Assembly (NCBI RefSeq): GCF_001418225.1
Contig: NZ_LIPT01000009.1
Location: forward strand, 62,001-126,000
Reading direction: 5' to 3'
DNA from: Pannonibacter indicus
Lineage (GTDB): Bacteria > Pseudomonadota > Alphaproteobacteria > Rhizobiales > Stappiaceae
Length of the DNA stretch: 64,000 bases
Shown: in pieces, positions 8,681-18,618 of the stretch
How positions within the stretch are numbered: position 1 is the stretch's first letter
Layout: every line of letters starts with the position of its first letter
The notes under the pieces: generated by a model
What the model was told of the DNA's origin: nothing
Seen by the model: only the letters and a program-made list of their open reading frames with translations
The model's database searches: none
Translations under genes and position numbers: made by a program

Positions 8681-9576
8681 ATGTCCCCGTCCTTCGTCGC
8701 CCCCGATGCAGGCGCAGCCGCCTTTGCCGCCCGCCAGCAACGCCGCCAGCGGATCTCGGCGATCATCCGCTACACACTGCTGACGCTGGTCGGCGTACTG
8801 ATGCTCTACCCGCTGATCTGGCTCATCGGGGCCTCGTTCAAGCCGAACTCCGAGATCTTCTCCGGTGCAGGTTTCTGGCCGCAGAACCCGACCCTTGATG
8901 GCTACATCAAGGGCTGGCAGACCTCGACGCCCTACACCTTCGGCCATTTCTTCCTGAACACGGCCTGGATCATCATCCCGAAGGTCATCGCCACGGCAGT
9001 GTCCTGCACGGCAGTGGCCTATGGCTTTGCCCGCTTCGACTTTCCGGGCAAGAAGATCCTGTTCGTCACGCTGATCGCCACGCTGCTGCTGCCGAATGTG
9101 GTGACCCGCATCCCGCAGTACCTGCTGTTCCGCGATTTCGGCTGGCTCGACAGCTATCTGCCGCTGTGGGTGCCCTCGGCCTTTGCAGGAGACGCTTTCT
9201 TCGTCTTCATGCTGATCCAGTTCCTGCGGGCCATCCCGCGCGACATGGAAGAGGCGGCCCGCGTCGATGGCGCCAACTCCCTGCAGGTGCTCGTCTACAT
9301 CGTCGTGCCCATGCTGGCCCCGGCGCTCATCTCGGTGTGCCTGTTCCAGTTCATGTGGACGATGAACGACTTCCTCGGCCCGCTGATCTACCTGTCCTCC
9401 ATCGACAAGTACCCGATCAGCCTGGCGCTGAAACTGTCCATCGACACCTCGGAAGCATTCGACTGGAACCGCATTCTGGCCATGTCGGTCCTGGCGATCA
9501 CGCCCGCGCTCGCCGTGTTCTTCCTCGCACAGAAACATTTCATTGAAGGCATCTCCAGCGGTGGGGTGAAAGGCTA

Positions 9577-9577
<1 letters not shown>
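8681..9577 (+). CDS. Sugar ABC transporter permease, MalG type (pectin locus)
   Basis: Encodes 298 aa with six transmembrane segments. The EAA loop, DMEEAARVDGANSLQVLVYI (about 188-207), and the C-terminal LAQKHFIEGISSGGVKG are typical of CUT1 MalG-like subunits. Starts 1 bp after the first permease stops and its last base overlaps the ATPase start, so the three genes are probably translated as one coupled unit. The N-terminal ~30 residues are Ala/Gln/Arg-rich and cytoplasmic. Confidence 0.93.
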
Positions 9578-10713
<1,136 letters not shown>

Positions 10714-10790
10714 CGCAGCTCTGGCAGCTCAAACCTTTCCGGAGCCGGGTTCAGACGCCCTGCTCCGGCGGAAAACGGGAGGAGAAAACC

Positions 10791-12059
10791 ATGAGAAAGA
10801 CAGCAACTGCCCTTGTGAGCCTTGCGCTCGCCTCAAGCTTTGCCACGCCCCTGCTGGCGGCGGATCTGCGCATGTCCTGGTGGGGTGGGGACAGCCGCCA
10901 CAAGGCGACGCAGGAAGCGCTGAAAGTCTGCGGCGAGAAACACGGCCACACGATTGCGCCGGAGTTCACCGGTTTTGACGGGCACCTCGAGAAGCTGACG
11001 ACGCAGATCGCCGGACGCACGGAAGCCGATATCATGCAGGTCAACTGGCCCTGGCTGCCGCTGTTCTCGATCAAGGGCGACGGTTTTGCTGATCTGAACG
11101 ACTTCAGCGAATATATCGACCTCAGCAACTGGACCGAGGACCAGCTGGCATCGGGCAGCATGAACGGAAAGTTGAACGGCCTGCCCGTTTCCACCACGGG
11201 CCGCGTGTTCTTCTTCAACACCACCTCGTTCCAGAAGGCCGGACTGCCCCTGCCCTCCACCTGGGATGATCTCTTTGCAGCCGCCAAGGTGCTGAAGGAG
11301 AAGATTGGCCCGGATGCCTATCCGATGAACGCCATCAAGGAGACGGCCGTTCTGCTCGTCTCGCTGCGCGCCACCCAGGCAACCGGCAAGGACCTGATCG
11401 ACCCGGAAACCACGACCGTAGCCTGGACGCCGGAAGAGCTCGCCGCGGCCATCGACTTCTACGGCAAGATGGTCGAGGGCGGTGTGGTGATGTCACAGCA
11501 GGATGCGGCAGCGGAAGGCAACGTCAACCTGTTTGAAAGCCCGAAGTGGGCCGACGGCCGCATTGCAGGCTCCTATGAATGGGATTCCACCTATTCAAAG
11601 TATGCCGATCCGCTGCAGGAGGGCCAGAAGCTGGAGGCCGTCAAGCTGCTGACCAGCCCGGACGCCAAGACCGAAGGCGTCTACCGCAAGCCCTCCATGG
11701 TGTTTGCGATCTCCAAGAACTCGAAGAACCCGCAGGCTGCGGCCCAGATCGTCAACTGCCTTCTGAACGAGCCGGAAGGCATCAAGGCCCTTGGCAGCTC
11801 GCGCGGCCTGCCCGCCAGCAAGACGGCGGCCAAGGCTCTGGCTGATGCCGGTTCGACCGAGATGGAACTGATCGTCGCCAACGCAATCGTCACCGCAGGC
11901 GCAGGACCGACGGTCTCCCCCTTCAACGAGCACCCGGAAGTCCGCAGCATCTTCATCGACGCCCTGGAGGAATTCGCCTACGGCCAGATCGATGCACAGA
12001 CCGCTGCCGAAGAGATCATCGACGGCATCAACGGAGCCCTGAAGAAGTTCCGTTCCTGA
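10791..12059 (+). CDS. Periplasmic sugar-binding protein (pectin locus)
   Basis: Encodes 422 aa of the family 1 extracellular solute-binding proteins. A clear Sec signal peptide, MRKTATALVSLALASSFATP plus LLA, is followed by a probable cleavage before ADLRMSWWGG. AGRTEADIMQVNWPWL (about 75-90) matches the usual family pattern. A good AGGAG ribosome site lies before the ATG. With the permeases and ATPase just upstream and two pectin hydrolases downstream, the ligand is probably a short galacturonan or rhamnogalacturonan oligomer; this rests on context only. Confidence 0.92.
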   Translation: MRKTATALVSLALASSFATPLLAADLRMSWWGGDSRHKATQEALKVCGEKHGHTIAPEFTGFDGHLEKLTTQIAGRTEADIMQVNWPWLPLFSIKGDGFADLNDFSEYIDLSNWTEDQLASGSMNGKLNGLPVSTTGRVFFFNTTSFQKAGLPLPSTWDDLFAAAKVLKEKIGPDAYPMNAIKETAVLLVSLRATQATGKDLIDPETTTVAWTPEELAAAIDFYGKMVEGGVVMSQQDAAAEGNVNLFESPKWADGRIAGSYEWDSTYSKYADPLQEGQKLEAVKLLTSPDAKTEGVYRKPSMVFAISKNSKNPQAAAQIVNCLLNEPEGIKALGSSRGLPASKTAAKALADAGSTEMELIVANAIVTAGAGPTVSPFNEHPEVRSIFIDALEEFAYGQIDAQTAAEEIIDGINGALKKFRS

Positions 12060-12262
12060 GGGGAGAGGCCGCCGGGAGTTAGCTCCCCGGACTGCCAGTC
12101 ACAACCCAACTCCTCTCCTCCTCAAGGGGGGAGAAGGGCGCTGCGGCGAGACGGCGGGCGCTTCGGGAAAAGCTCCGGCTGCCGCTAAAGCCGTGCTTCA
12201 TCACAAAAACTGCCGGGAGGCATCAGGTCTCCCGGCCGCCACAACGCAGGAATACGCCCGCC

Positions 12263-13795
12263 ATGTCCACCGAACCCGCAACCGGCTCCCTCTGCCTCAG
12301 CGCGATTTCCCCCAGGCACATCACGCTGCGCTATCACGTGCCGGGTGCGCGCTATCACCTGCCAGAGCCTGCTGCCTGGGTTCTGACGGACCAAGGCAGC
12401 GGCGAAACACGGCAAGGGGTTACCGGCCGGGCGGTGTTTTCGATCTTCGGCCTTACACCCGGCGCAGACTATGTTCTTGCCATTGAAGGCGCAGAGCCTC
12501 TGACCATCCCCATGCCGAAGTGTTTCGGTCTGATCGACGCCCGGGACCACGGCGCCGATCCGGCGCTTGAGGATAACGGCACAGCCCTTGCCCGGGCGAT
12601 TGCGGCAACGCCTTCCGGCGGCACGCTGCGCATCGCTGGCGGCATTTACCGCACTTCGCCGCTGATGCTGAAGTCCGGCATGACCCTTGAGATCGCCAAA
12701 GACTCCGGCCTTGCCGCCATCCATGACCGCAGCAACTGGCCGATTCTGCCTGCCCGGGATCAGGATGGCTTGCCCCTGTCCAGCTGGGAGGGCGTGCCGG
12801 AAGCGGCCTATGCCAGCCTTATTACCGCAACCTCCTGCACATGGCTGACCATCTGCGGCGAAGGCTTTCTTGATGGCGGCGGGGCGGAAGGCGGCTGGTG
12901 GAGCTGGCCGAAGGAAACCCGCAACGGCGCACGGCGCCCGCGCACGCTGTTCCTCAGCCGCTGCACCCATGTGACGCTGGCAGGAATCACGGTTCGCAAT
13001 TCCCCTTCGTGGACCGTGCACCCGCTGTTCTGCAAGGATCTGATCGCGGCAGATCTCAGGATCTGGAACCCGCCGGACTCCCCCAATACCGATGGCCTCA
13101 ACCCCGAAAGCTGTGAGGGCGTGCGGATCGAGGGTGTGCATTTTTCGGTCGGCGACGACTGCATTGCCATCAAGGCCGGCAAGCCGGTGCCAGAGACAGG
13201 CGCCAGAGATCATCTGGCCCCGGCCCGTAGAGTTTCCGTCCGCAATTGCCTCATGGAACGTGGCCATGGCGGTCTTGTCATTGGCTCTGAAATGGGGGGA
13301 GGCGTGCATGATGTGACCGTGGAGCATTGCAGTTTCAGTCAGACCGACCGGGGCCTCAGGATCAAGACCCGGCGCGGGCGTGGCGGCGCGGTCGGCAATG
13401 TCCGCTTCTCCGACTGCGACATGGACGGCGTGGACACGGCTTTCGCCGCCAATGCCTTCTATTTCTGCGATGCGGACGGGCATTCGGATTTTGTGCAGTC
13501 CCGCGCGCCTCATCCCGTCACCGGCGAAACGCCGTCCATTGGCGCGATCACCATCGAGAACATCAAGGTCACCAACCTGCGTCTGGCGCTTGGCGTCTTC
13601 CTCGGCCTGCCCGAAGCGCCGATGGGGCCTGTCCGGATCTCCGGCGTCGAGGCCTCCTATGATCCTGCGGCCAAAGCGGACGTGCCGGTGATGGCCGATC
13701 ATGTTCCGGCGATGCGCCACGAGGATCTGGTGTTCGAGGGCGCGCATGTTGAGGACCTGCGCCATCACCCTGCCCGCGCCAGCCCGGCGGCATAG
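12263..13795 (+). CDS. GH28 polygalacturonase-type glycoside hydrolase, apparently cytoplasmic
   Basis: Encodes 510 aa. An N-terminal ~85-residue beta-rich domain precedes a right-handed beta-helix catalytic domain with all four GH28 signatures: NTDGLNPES (about 279), GDDCIAIKAG (about 299-308), GHGGLVIGSE (about 334) and RIKT (about 366), giving the three catalytic Asp residues, the His and the substrate-binding Arg/Lys. Hydrolyses galacturonosyl linkages. No signal peptide is visible, so it should act in the cytoplasm on imported oligomers, as an exo-enzyme or rhamnogalacturonan-type member. It follows the binding protein by 203 bp that hold no gene. Confidence 0.9.
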   Translation: MSTEPATGSLCLSAISPRHITLRYHVPGARYHLPEPAAWVLTDQGSGETRQGVTGRAVFSIFGLTPGADYVLAIEGAEPLTIPMPKCFGLIDARDHGADPALEDNGTALARAIAATPSGGTLRIAGGIYRTSPLMLKSGMTLEIAKDSGLAAIHDRSNWPILPARDQDGLPLSSWEGVPEAAYASLITATSCTWLTICGEGFLDGGGAEGGWWSWPKETRNGARRPRTLFLSRCTHVTLAGITVRNSPSWTVHPLFCKDLIAADLRIWNPPDSPNTDGLNPESCEGVRIEGVHFSVGDDCIAIKAGKPVPETGARDHLAPARRVSVRNCLMERGHGGLVIGSEMGGGVHDVTVEHCSFSQTDRGLRIKTRRGRGGAVGNVRFSDCDMDGVDTAFAANAFYFCDADGHSDFVQSRAPHPVTGETPSIGAITIENIKVTNLRLALGVFLGLPEAPMGPVRISGVEASYDPAAKADVPVMADHVPAMRHEDLVFEGAHVEDLRHHPARASPAA

Positions 13796-13930
13796 CTGCC
13801 CCTTCCCGCCAGCCCCGCGAAGGCTGGCCACAGATTTCGCAGCGCCGGATGGCCTGCATGACACTTCCAACCGGAAAGACGGGCACGGCTTATGAGCCCG
13901 GATGCTTTCCCTCGCAGTCAGGACGGCCCG

Positions 13931-15043
13931 ATGACCCCGCGCTATTTCAAGGAATTTCTGTCCCGCTACACCTACGCCAAGGATGGCAGCTGGTGCTACG
14001 AGGACGGCTGTGTCTACCGTGGGCTGGCGCTGCTGCATGACCAGCAGCCGCAGGAGGTCTGGCGGGATGAATTGCTGCGGCTGATCGGACCGCAGGTTGG
14101 CGAGGATGGCGCGCTGGCAGGCTATACCCAGGATGAGTTCAACATCGACCACATTCTGGCCGGGCGCGTGCTGTTCTTCCTCGAAAAGGCCGCCCCTGGC
14201 ACCCATTGGAGCCTTGCCATCGAGCATCTCGCCGGGCAGCTGACCCGCCATCCGCGCACCGCCGGCGGCAATTACTGGCACAAGAAGCGCTATCCGCAGC
14301 AGGTCTGGCTCGACGGGCTTTACATGGGCCTGCCCTTCCAGATCGAATACGGCCTTTCCCGCAAGAAGCCGGACCTGGTGGACGATGCCCTTGCCCAGCT
14401 GAACCGGGCGCTGGACCTGACCCATGTGGCAGCAACGGGCCTCTACGCCCACGCCATCGATGAAGCGCGGGCGCAGGACTGGGCCGATCCGCAAACCGGC
14501 CTCTCCCGCGCCCACTGGGCCCGCGCTCTTGGCTGGCTGGCGATGGCCCTGGTTGATGTAATTGACCTCATCGGGCCGGAAAAAGCCGCCTCATCCGGTC
14601 TTGCAGAGCGGGCGTCCTCCCTGCTCACCCGCATCACCGCCCTTGCCCGGCCGCAAAGCGGGCTGTGGCTGCAGGTGATCGACCAGCCGGAGCTTCCCGG
14701 AAACTACGAAGAGTCCTCGGCCAGCGCCATGTTCGCCTACGCGCTGATGAAGGGCGCAAGGCTGGGACTGGGAGACCATCTGGCCGCCCCCGGCCTCAAG
14801 GCACTCACCAGCCTCGAAACCACCCAGCTTTATGCGGGCGAGGACGGCATCATCCGTCTGCAGAATGTCTGCGAGATGGCCGGACTCGGCGGTTTCGGCG
14901 GCCGTGTGCGCGACGGCTCCCCCGCCTATTACCTCAGCGAGCCCCTGCGCCCCGACGACCACAAGGGCACCGGCGCGCTGATGATGGCCTATGCCGAACG
15001 GCTGGCCTCGGCCAGCGCAGAAGCCAGGCGGGCTGCGAGCTGA
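13931..15043 (+). CDS. GH105 unsaturated rhamnogalacturonyl hydrolase
   Basis: Encodes 370 aa of the GH105 (YteR/YesR) family, which removes the 4,5-unsaturated uronic acid that lyases leave on pectic oligomers. Seen in sequence: the (alpha/alpha)6-barrel pattern, QVWLDGLYMGLPF with the catalytic-type Asp (about 127), HWARALGWLAMAL (about 194) and a C-terminal KGTGALMMAYAE. The start at 13931 has AGGACGG just upstream and begins the conserved region; an in-frame ATG at 13892 is the alternative and would add 13 residues. No signal peptide. Together with the GH28 gene it points to intracellular breakdown of pectin fragments. Confidence 0.9.
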   Translation: MTPRYFKEFLSRYTYAKDGSWCYEDGCVYRGLALLHDQQPQEVWRDELLRLIGPQVGEDGALAGYTQDEFNIDHILAGRVLFFLEKAAPGTHWSLAIEHLAGQLTRHPRTAGGNYWHKKRYPQQVWLDGLYMGLPFQIEYGLSRKKPDLVDDALAQLNRALDLTHVAATGLYAHAIDEARAQDWADPQTGLSRAHWARALGWLAMALVDVIDLIGPEKAASSGLAERASSLLTRITALARPQSGLWLQVIDQPELPGNYEESSASAMFAYALMKGARLGLGDHLAAPGLKALTSLETTQLYAGEDGIIRLQNVCEMAGLGGFGGRVRDGSPAYYLSEPLRPDDHKGTGALMMAYAERLASASAEARRAAS

Positions 15044-15058
15044 CAGACAGAATCACAA

Positions 15059-15090
15059 AAGGGCCGCAAGCGATTGCGGCCCTTGTTTTT
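15059..15090 (+). terminator. Rho-independent terminator of the pectin operon
   Basis: Perfect 11-bp arms AAGGGCCGCAA and TTGCGGCCCTT around a GCGA loop, followed by GTTTTT. It lies 15 bp after the GH105 stop codon. Confidence 0.93.
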
Positions 15091-15155
15091 GGGAGAGGTG
15101 GCATTGGTCTTGCCGGCTTTCCGGAATAATATCCACTCACAAGCTTATAATTTTT

Positions 15156-15186
15156 CGTCATGCCATGACTTGATCATGGCATGACG
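15156..15186. repeat. 31-bp perfect palindrome, probably a dispersed intergenic hairpin
   Basis: Arms CGTCATGCCATGA and TCATGGCATGACG are exact inverted copies around CTTGA. There is no T-run downstream on either strand, so it is unlikely to be a terminator. It resembles the short 'gtcatgcc...cttga...ggcatgac' palindromes scattered through many Hyphomicrobiales genomes. Confidence 0.75.
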
Positions 15187-15232
15187 GAGATGAGAGGAAG
15201 TAGATCTTTCATGAAAAACATTCTCTTCCCCC

Positions 15233-16294
15233 TCACCTGATCCTGCGGCCTGCCTCATCTGCCGTGAAATACATCGCCTGCGCCGGATCGAAGCTCAAAC
15301 CAGCCTGATCACCTGCACGAAGCCCCATGTCCTCGCGCTGCTCGACAATCAGCTTGCTGCCATTGGCGGCCATCAGATGCACGTAGGAAACGCCGCCCAG
15401 CGCCTCGACCATGTCCACCTTGTGCGTGGTACCGGAGCGCTCGATGCGCAGATGCTGCGGGCGCAGGCCGAAGGTGACCGGGCCATTGGCAACCGCCACC
15501 GCCGGACGGGCAAAGATGGCATCGCCAAGCCCCGGAACCTTGAGCCCCTCGCCGCTGACGCTGGCGTCGAGGAAATTCATGGCAGGTGACCCGATGAAGC
15601 CCGCGACGAAACGGTTGTCCGGATCGTTGTAGAGATCAAGCGGCTTGCCCACCTGCTCGATTTTTCCGGCGCGCAGCACCACGATCTTGTCGGCCAGCGT
15701 CATCGCTTCGACCTGATCATGGGTCACGTAGATCATCGTCGCGCCGATTTCCCGGTGCAGGCGGGCAATCTCGACGCGCATCTCGACGCGCAGCTCGGCG
15801 TCAAGGTTGGACAGCGGCTCATCGAAGAGGAAAACTTCCGGCCCGCGCACGATGGCGCGTCCGATGGCGACGCGCTGCCGCTGGCCACCGGAGAGCGCCT
15901 TGGGCTTTCGCGACAGCAGCGGCTCCAGCTTGAGGATCTTCGCGGCCGCTGCCACCTTCGCCTCGATTTCCGCCCTGGGATGGCCGGTCATCTTCAGGCC
16001 GAAACCCATGTTCTCCGCCACCGTCATGTGCGGATAGAGCGCATAGGTCTGGAACACCATCGCCACGCCGCGTTCGGCCGGATCAAGGGTGGTCACGTCA
16101 CGCGAACCGATCCGGATTGCGCCGGAACTGGTGCTTTCCAGCCCTGCCACCATGCGCAGCAGCGTGGACTTGCCGCAGCCCGAGGGGCCGACGAAGACAC
16201 AGAATTCGCCATGCTCGATGGTCAGGTCCACCCCGTGGATGACCCCGACTTCGCCGAACTTCTTGACCACGTTCTCGAACGAGACGCCAGACAT
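15233..16294 (-). CDS. Sugar ABC transporter ATP-binding protein (galactoside locus)
   Basis: Encodes 353 aa. Walker A GPSGCGKSTLLRMVAGL (about 37-53), Q-loop VFQTYALYPH, signature LSGGQRQRVAIGRAI (about 135), Walker B EVFLFDEPLSNLD (about 153) and H-loop YVTHDQVEAMT are all intact. A C-terminal TOBE domain carries FGLRPQHLRIERS. Lies downstream of the IclR gene on the same strand and is divergent from the binding protein and permease genes at 17289-20354, which lack their own ATPase, so it probably energises that importer. Confidence 0.93.
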   Translation of the reverse strand: MSGVSFENVVKKFGEVGVIHGVDLTIEHGEFCVFVGPSGCGKSTLLRMVAGLESTSSGAIRIGSRDVTTLDPAERGVAMVFQTYALYPHMTVAENMGFGLKMTGHPRAEIEAKVAAAAKILKLEPLLSRKPKALSGGQRQRVAIGRAIVRGPEVFLFDEPLSNLDAELRVEMRVEIARLHREIGATMIYVTHDQVEAMTLADKIVVLRAGKIEQVGKPLDLYNDPDNRFVAGFIGSPAMNFLDASVSGEGLKVPGLGDAIFARPAVAVANGPVTFGLRPQHLRIERSGTTHKVDMVEALGGVSYVHLMAANGSKLIVEQREDMGLRAGDQAGLSFDPAQAMYFTADEAGRRIR

Positions 16295-16306
16295 GGATTT
16301 CCTCCC

Positions 16307-17143
16307 TCAGATCTGCTTGCGTTCCGGAAACCGCCAGGCTTCCACGTCTGCAGCAATGGCGCTGGCGCAGGCCTTGAGCTGCGGGGCCAGTTGCTCCAGC
16401 CCGTCGAGGCTGTTCCGGGTTGTTGTGGATGTGACCGAAAGCGCCCCCAGCACACTGCCCCCCGACGACAGAACCGGCACGGCAAGGCAGATGATGCCCG
16501 GCTCGTGCTCCTCCCGGTCGAAGGCGTGGCCGCTCTTGCGGATTTCCTCAAGCTCGGCGAGAAGTTCCTCGCGCGAGCAGAGAGTCTTCGGCGTGAAACG
16601 GTAGAAGGACTGGCGCGCAACGGCCTGCTGCTTTGCCGCCTCCGGCAGAAAGGCAAGCATGGCCTTGCCGACACCGGTGCAATAGGCAGGCCCGACCTTG
16701 CCGGCCTGGCTGAACATTTCCACCGGCCGGGCGGCATTGCGCTTGTCCACATAGAGCACCTGCCCCTGATCAAGCTGCGCCAGATGCAGAGTTTCGCCCA
16801 GCTCTGCCGACAGCCTGTCGAGCCAGGGCCGTGCCAGAGGCGCCAGAGAACTCTGCGACCAGGCCGCATGGGCAAGCCGCACAAGCCGCACGCCGAGAGC
16901 ATAGTTCTGGCTGTCCGAATCATAGGCGAGCATGCCCTGATGGGTCAGGGTCTGCAGCAGCCGGTAAAGCGTGGCCTTCGGATAGGGGCTGATGGCCAGA
17001 ATATCCGTGAAGCGCACCGGGCGGCCGGCCTGCGCCACAATATCCAGAACGGCCAGAGCCTTGCCGACGGTGCCATCACCGCCCTGTTCCGCCTCCGCCC
17101 CGCTGATGCCGGGCCCATCCGCCTTTGGCTGTTTCGTGCTCAT
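16307..17143 (-). CDS. IclR-family regulator of the galactoside locus
   Basis: Encodes 278 aa from the ATG at 17143. An N-terminal winged helix (about residues 25-90) includes VRFTDILAISPYPKATLYRL, and an IclR effector domain follows (about 100-265). The family usually represses in the absence of ligand. It is divergent from the galactoside operon and shares the 145-bp promoter region at 17144-17288, where two identical 9-bp repeats lie next to a sigma70-like promoter. Its gene precedes the ABC ATPase by 12 bp, so both are likely cotranscribed. Confidence 0.88.
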   Translation of the reverse strand: MSTKQPKADGPGISGAEAEQGGDGTVGKALAVLDIVAQAGRPVRFTDILAISPYPKATLYRLLQTLTHQGMLAYDSDSQNYALGVRLVRLAHAAWSQSSLAPLARPWLDRLSAELGETLHLAQLDQGQVLYVDKRNAARPVEMFSQAGKVGPAYCTGVGKAMLAFLPEAAKQQAVARQSFYRFTPKTLCSREELLAELEEIRKSGHAFDREEHEPGIICLAVPVLSSGGSVLGALSVTSTTTRNSLDGLEQLAPQLKACASAIAADVEAWRFPERKQI

Positions 17144-17187
17144 CGTCTTGCAAACCCTCGCCCGGCACACAGGGGTGCGCCTGCTGC

Positions 17188-17245
17188 TTGACAGTCCTAA
17201 AGCTTCGCATCATAGTTTTCAATATGCAAGACTTGGTTTCAATAT
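17188..17245 (+). promoter_or_regulatory. Candidate sigma70 promoter and IclR operator of the galactoside operon
   Basis: TTGACA (17188-17193) and CATAGT (17211-17216) are 17 bp apart, a perfect -35 box and a 4/6 -10 box. TTTCAATAT occurs at 17217-17225 and again at 17237-17245, exactly 20 bp apart and so on the same DNA face, starting at the expected transcription start. A repressor bound there would block initiation. The link to the IclR protein is inferred from position. Confidence 0.55.
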
Positions 17246-17288
17246 TTGGAACATCGTTACCAAAGAACACAGTCCGGGAGGAGACAAG

Positions 17289-18527
17289 ATGACTGTTACA
17301 CCACTCAAGCTGGCGGCCTTTGCCGCTGCGCTGATGATGTCCGGTTCGGCGCTGGCCGCACAGAGGACCCTCGTTTTCAACACCGACATGTCGGACCCGG
17401 CACCGAAGGCTGCACTGGAAGAACTGGTCACCATGTTCGAGGCGGAAAACCCGGACGTGAAGGTGAAGGTCAATATCTTCGACCATGAGGGCTACAAGAC
17501 CGCCATCCGCAATTTCATGACCGCAGATGCGCCGGATCTGGCCAGCTGGTACGCCGGCAACCGCATGGCGCCCTTCGTCAAGGCCGGGCAGTTCATGGAT
17601 GTCAGCGATGTCTGGGAGAAGAACGGCCTCGGCCAGAAGCTCTCGGCGTCCAAGGCTTCGATGACCATCGACGGCAAGCAGTGGGGCGTGCCCTATACCT
17701 ATTATCAGTGGGGTATCTACTACAACAAGGACGTCTACAAGCAGGCGGGCGTGAGCGAGCCGAAGACCTGGGATGAGTTCATCGCCAACTGCGCCAAGTT
17801 CAAGGCGGCAGGCATCGACTGCGTGACCACCGGCTCCAAGGCCCTGTGGCCGGTTGCAGGCATCTTCGACTATCTGAGCCTGCGCACCAACGGCTACGAA
17901 TTCCACATGGACCTGACCGCAGGCAAGATCGCCTGGACAGATGACCGGGTGAAGGCCGTCTTTGCCGAATGGGCGAAGCTGGTGGAACCGGGTTATGTCA
18001 CCGCCAATCATACGGCCCTTGACTGGCAGGATGCCGTTTCCCTTCTGGTTCAGGGCAAGGCCGCCAACTATGTCATGGGTAACTTTGCCGTCGCCGCCTT
18101 CAAGGATGGCGGCATGACCAATGACAATCTCGGCTTCATGGTCTTCCCCGAAATCACCCCGGGCCTGCCGCGTGCTGAAGAAGCCCCGACGGACACGATC
18201 CACATTCCGGCAGGCGCCAAGAATGTGGAGGACGCCAAGACGTTCCTCGCCTTTGTCACCCGTGCCGACGTGCAGACCGCCCTCAACAAGCGCCTCGGCC
18301 AGCTGCCGGTCAATAACGAGGCCACGGTGGATGCGGCAGATCCGTTCCTGAGCCAGGGCTTTGAAACGGTATCGACCGCTTCAGCCGTTGCCCAGTTCTT
18401 CGACCGGGACGCCCCGGCCGAGATGGCCAAGGCTGCCATGGAAGGCTTCCAGGAATATATGGTCAGGCCCGACCGGCTGGAGCGGATCCTCGACCGCCTC
18501 GAGAAGGTGCGCCAGCGCGTCTACTGA
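17289..18527 (+). CDS. Periplasmic sugar-binding protein (galactoside locus)
   Basis: Encodes 412 aa of extracellular solute-binding protein family 1. The signal peptide has a Lys-containing n-region, hydrophobic LAAFAAALMMSGSA and an ALA-A cleavage site near residue 24. GVPYTYYQWGIYYNKDVYKQ (about 135-154) is the family's hinge-region signature. The ATG at 17289 follows a GGAGGAGA ribosome site; the longer open frame upstream covers the promoter and is not coding. First gene of an operon running to 27629. Downstream alpha- and beta-galactosidases make alpha- or beta-galactosides the likely ligands. Confidence 0.92.
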   Translation: MTVTPLKLAAFAAALMMSGSALAAQRTLVFNTDMSDPAPKAALEELVTMFEAENPDVKVKVNIFDHEGYKTAIRNFMTADAPDLASWYAGNRMAPFVKAGQFMDVSDVWEKNGLGQKLSASKASMTIDGKQWGVPYTYYQWGIYYNKDVYKQAGVSEPKTWDEFIANCAKFKAAGIDCVTTGSKALWPVAGIFDYLSLRTNGYEFHMDLTAGKIAWTDDRVKAVFAEWAKLVEPGYVTANHTALDWQDAVSLLVQGKAANYVMGNFAVAAFKDGGMTNDNLGFMVFPEITPGLPRAEEAPTDTIHIPAGAKNVEDAKTFLAFVTRADVQTALNKRLGQLPVNNEATVDAADPFLSQGFETVSTASAVAQFFDRDAPAEMAKAAMEGFQEYMVRPDRLERILDRLEKVRQRVY

Positions 18528-18567
18528 GCCCTGCACCGCCGCCCCTTGCAGGCGCCCTCCCAGAAAC

Positions 18568-18592
18568 GTCCTCCGGAGCTGATCCGGGGGAC
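18568..18592 (+). promoter_or_regulatory. Intercistronic hairpin after the binding-protein gene
   Basis: GTCCTCCGGA and TCCGGGGGAC pair over ten bases (one G-T) around GCT-GA. It lies in the 91-bp gap between the binding-protein and permease genes, with no T-run. Hairpins here often protect the abundant binding-protein message or attenuate downstream expression; that role is inferred. Confidence 0.45.
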
Positions 18593-18618
18593 ATGTTCCC
18601 GAAAGATCCGAGGCCGAG

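Noticed and set aside
12185-14515. 776-codon open frame on the minus strand opposite the GH28 and GH105 genes
   Set aside because: It lies wholly antisense to two well-recognised hydrolases and has no domain. GC-rich codon use produces such long frames.
15156-15186. Palindrome considered as an operon terminator
   Set aside because: No T-run on either side, and a strong terminator already lies at 15059-15090.
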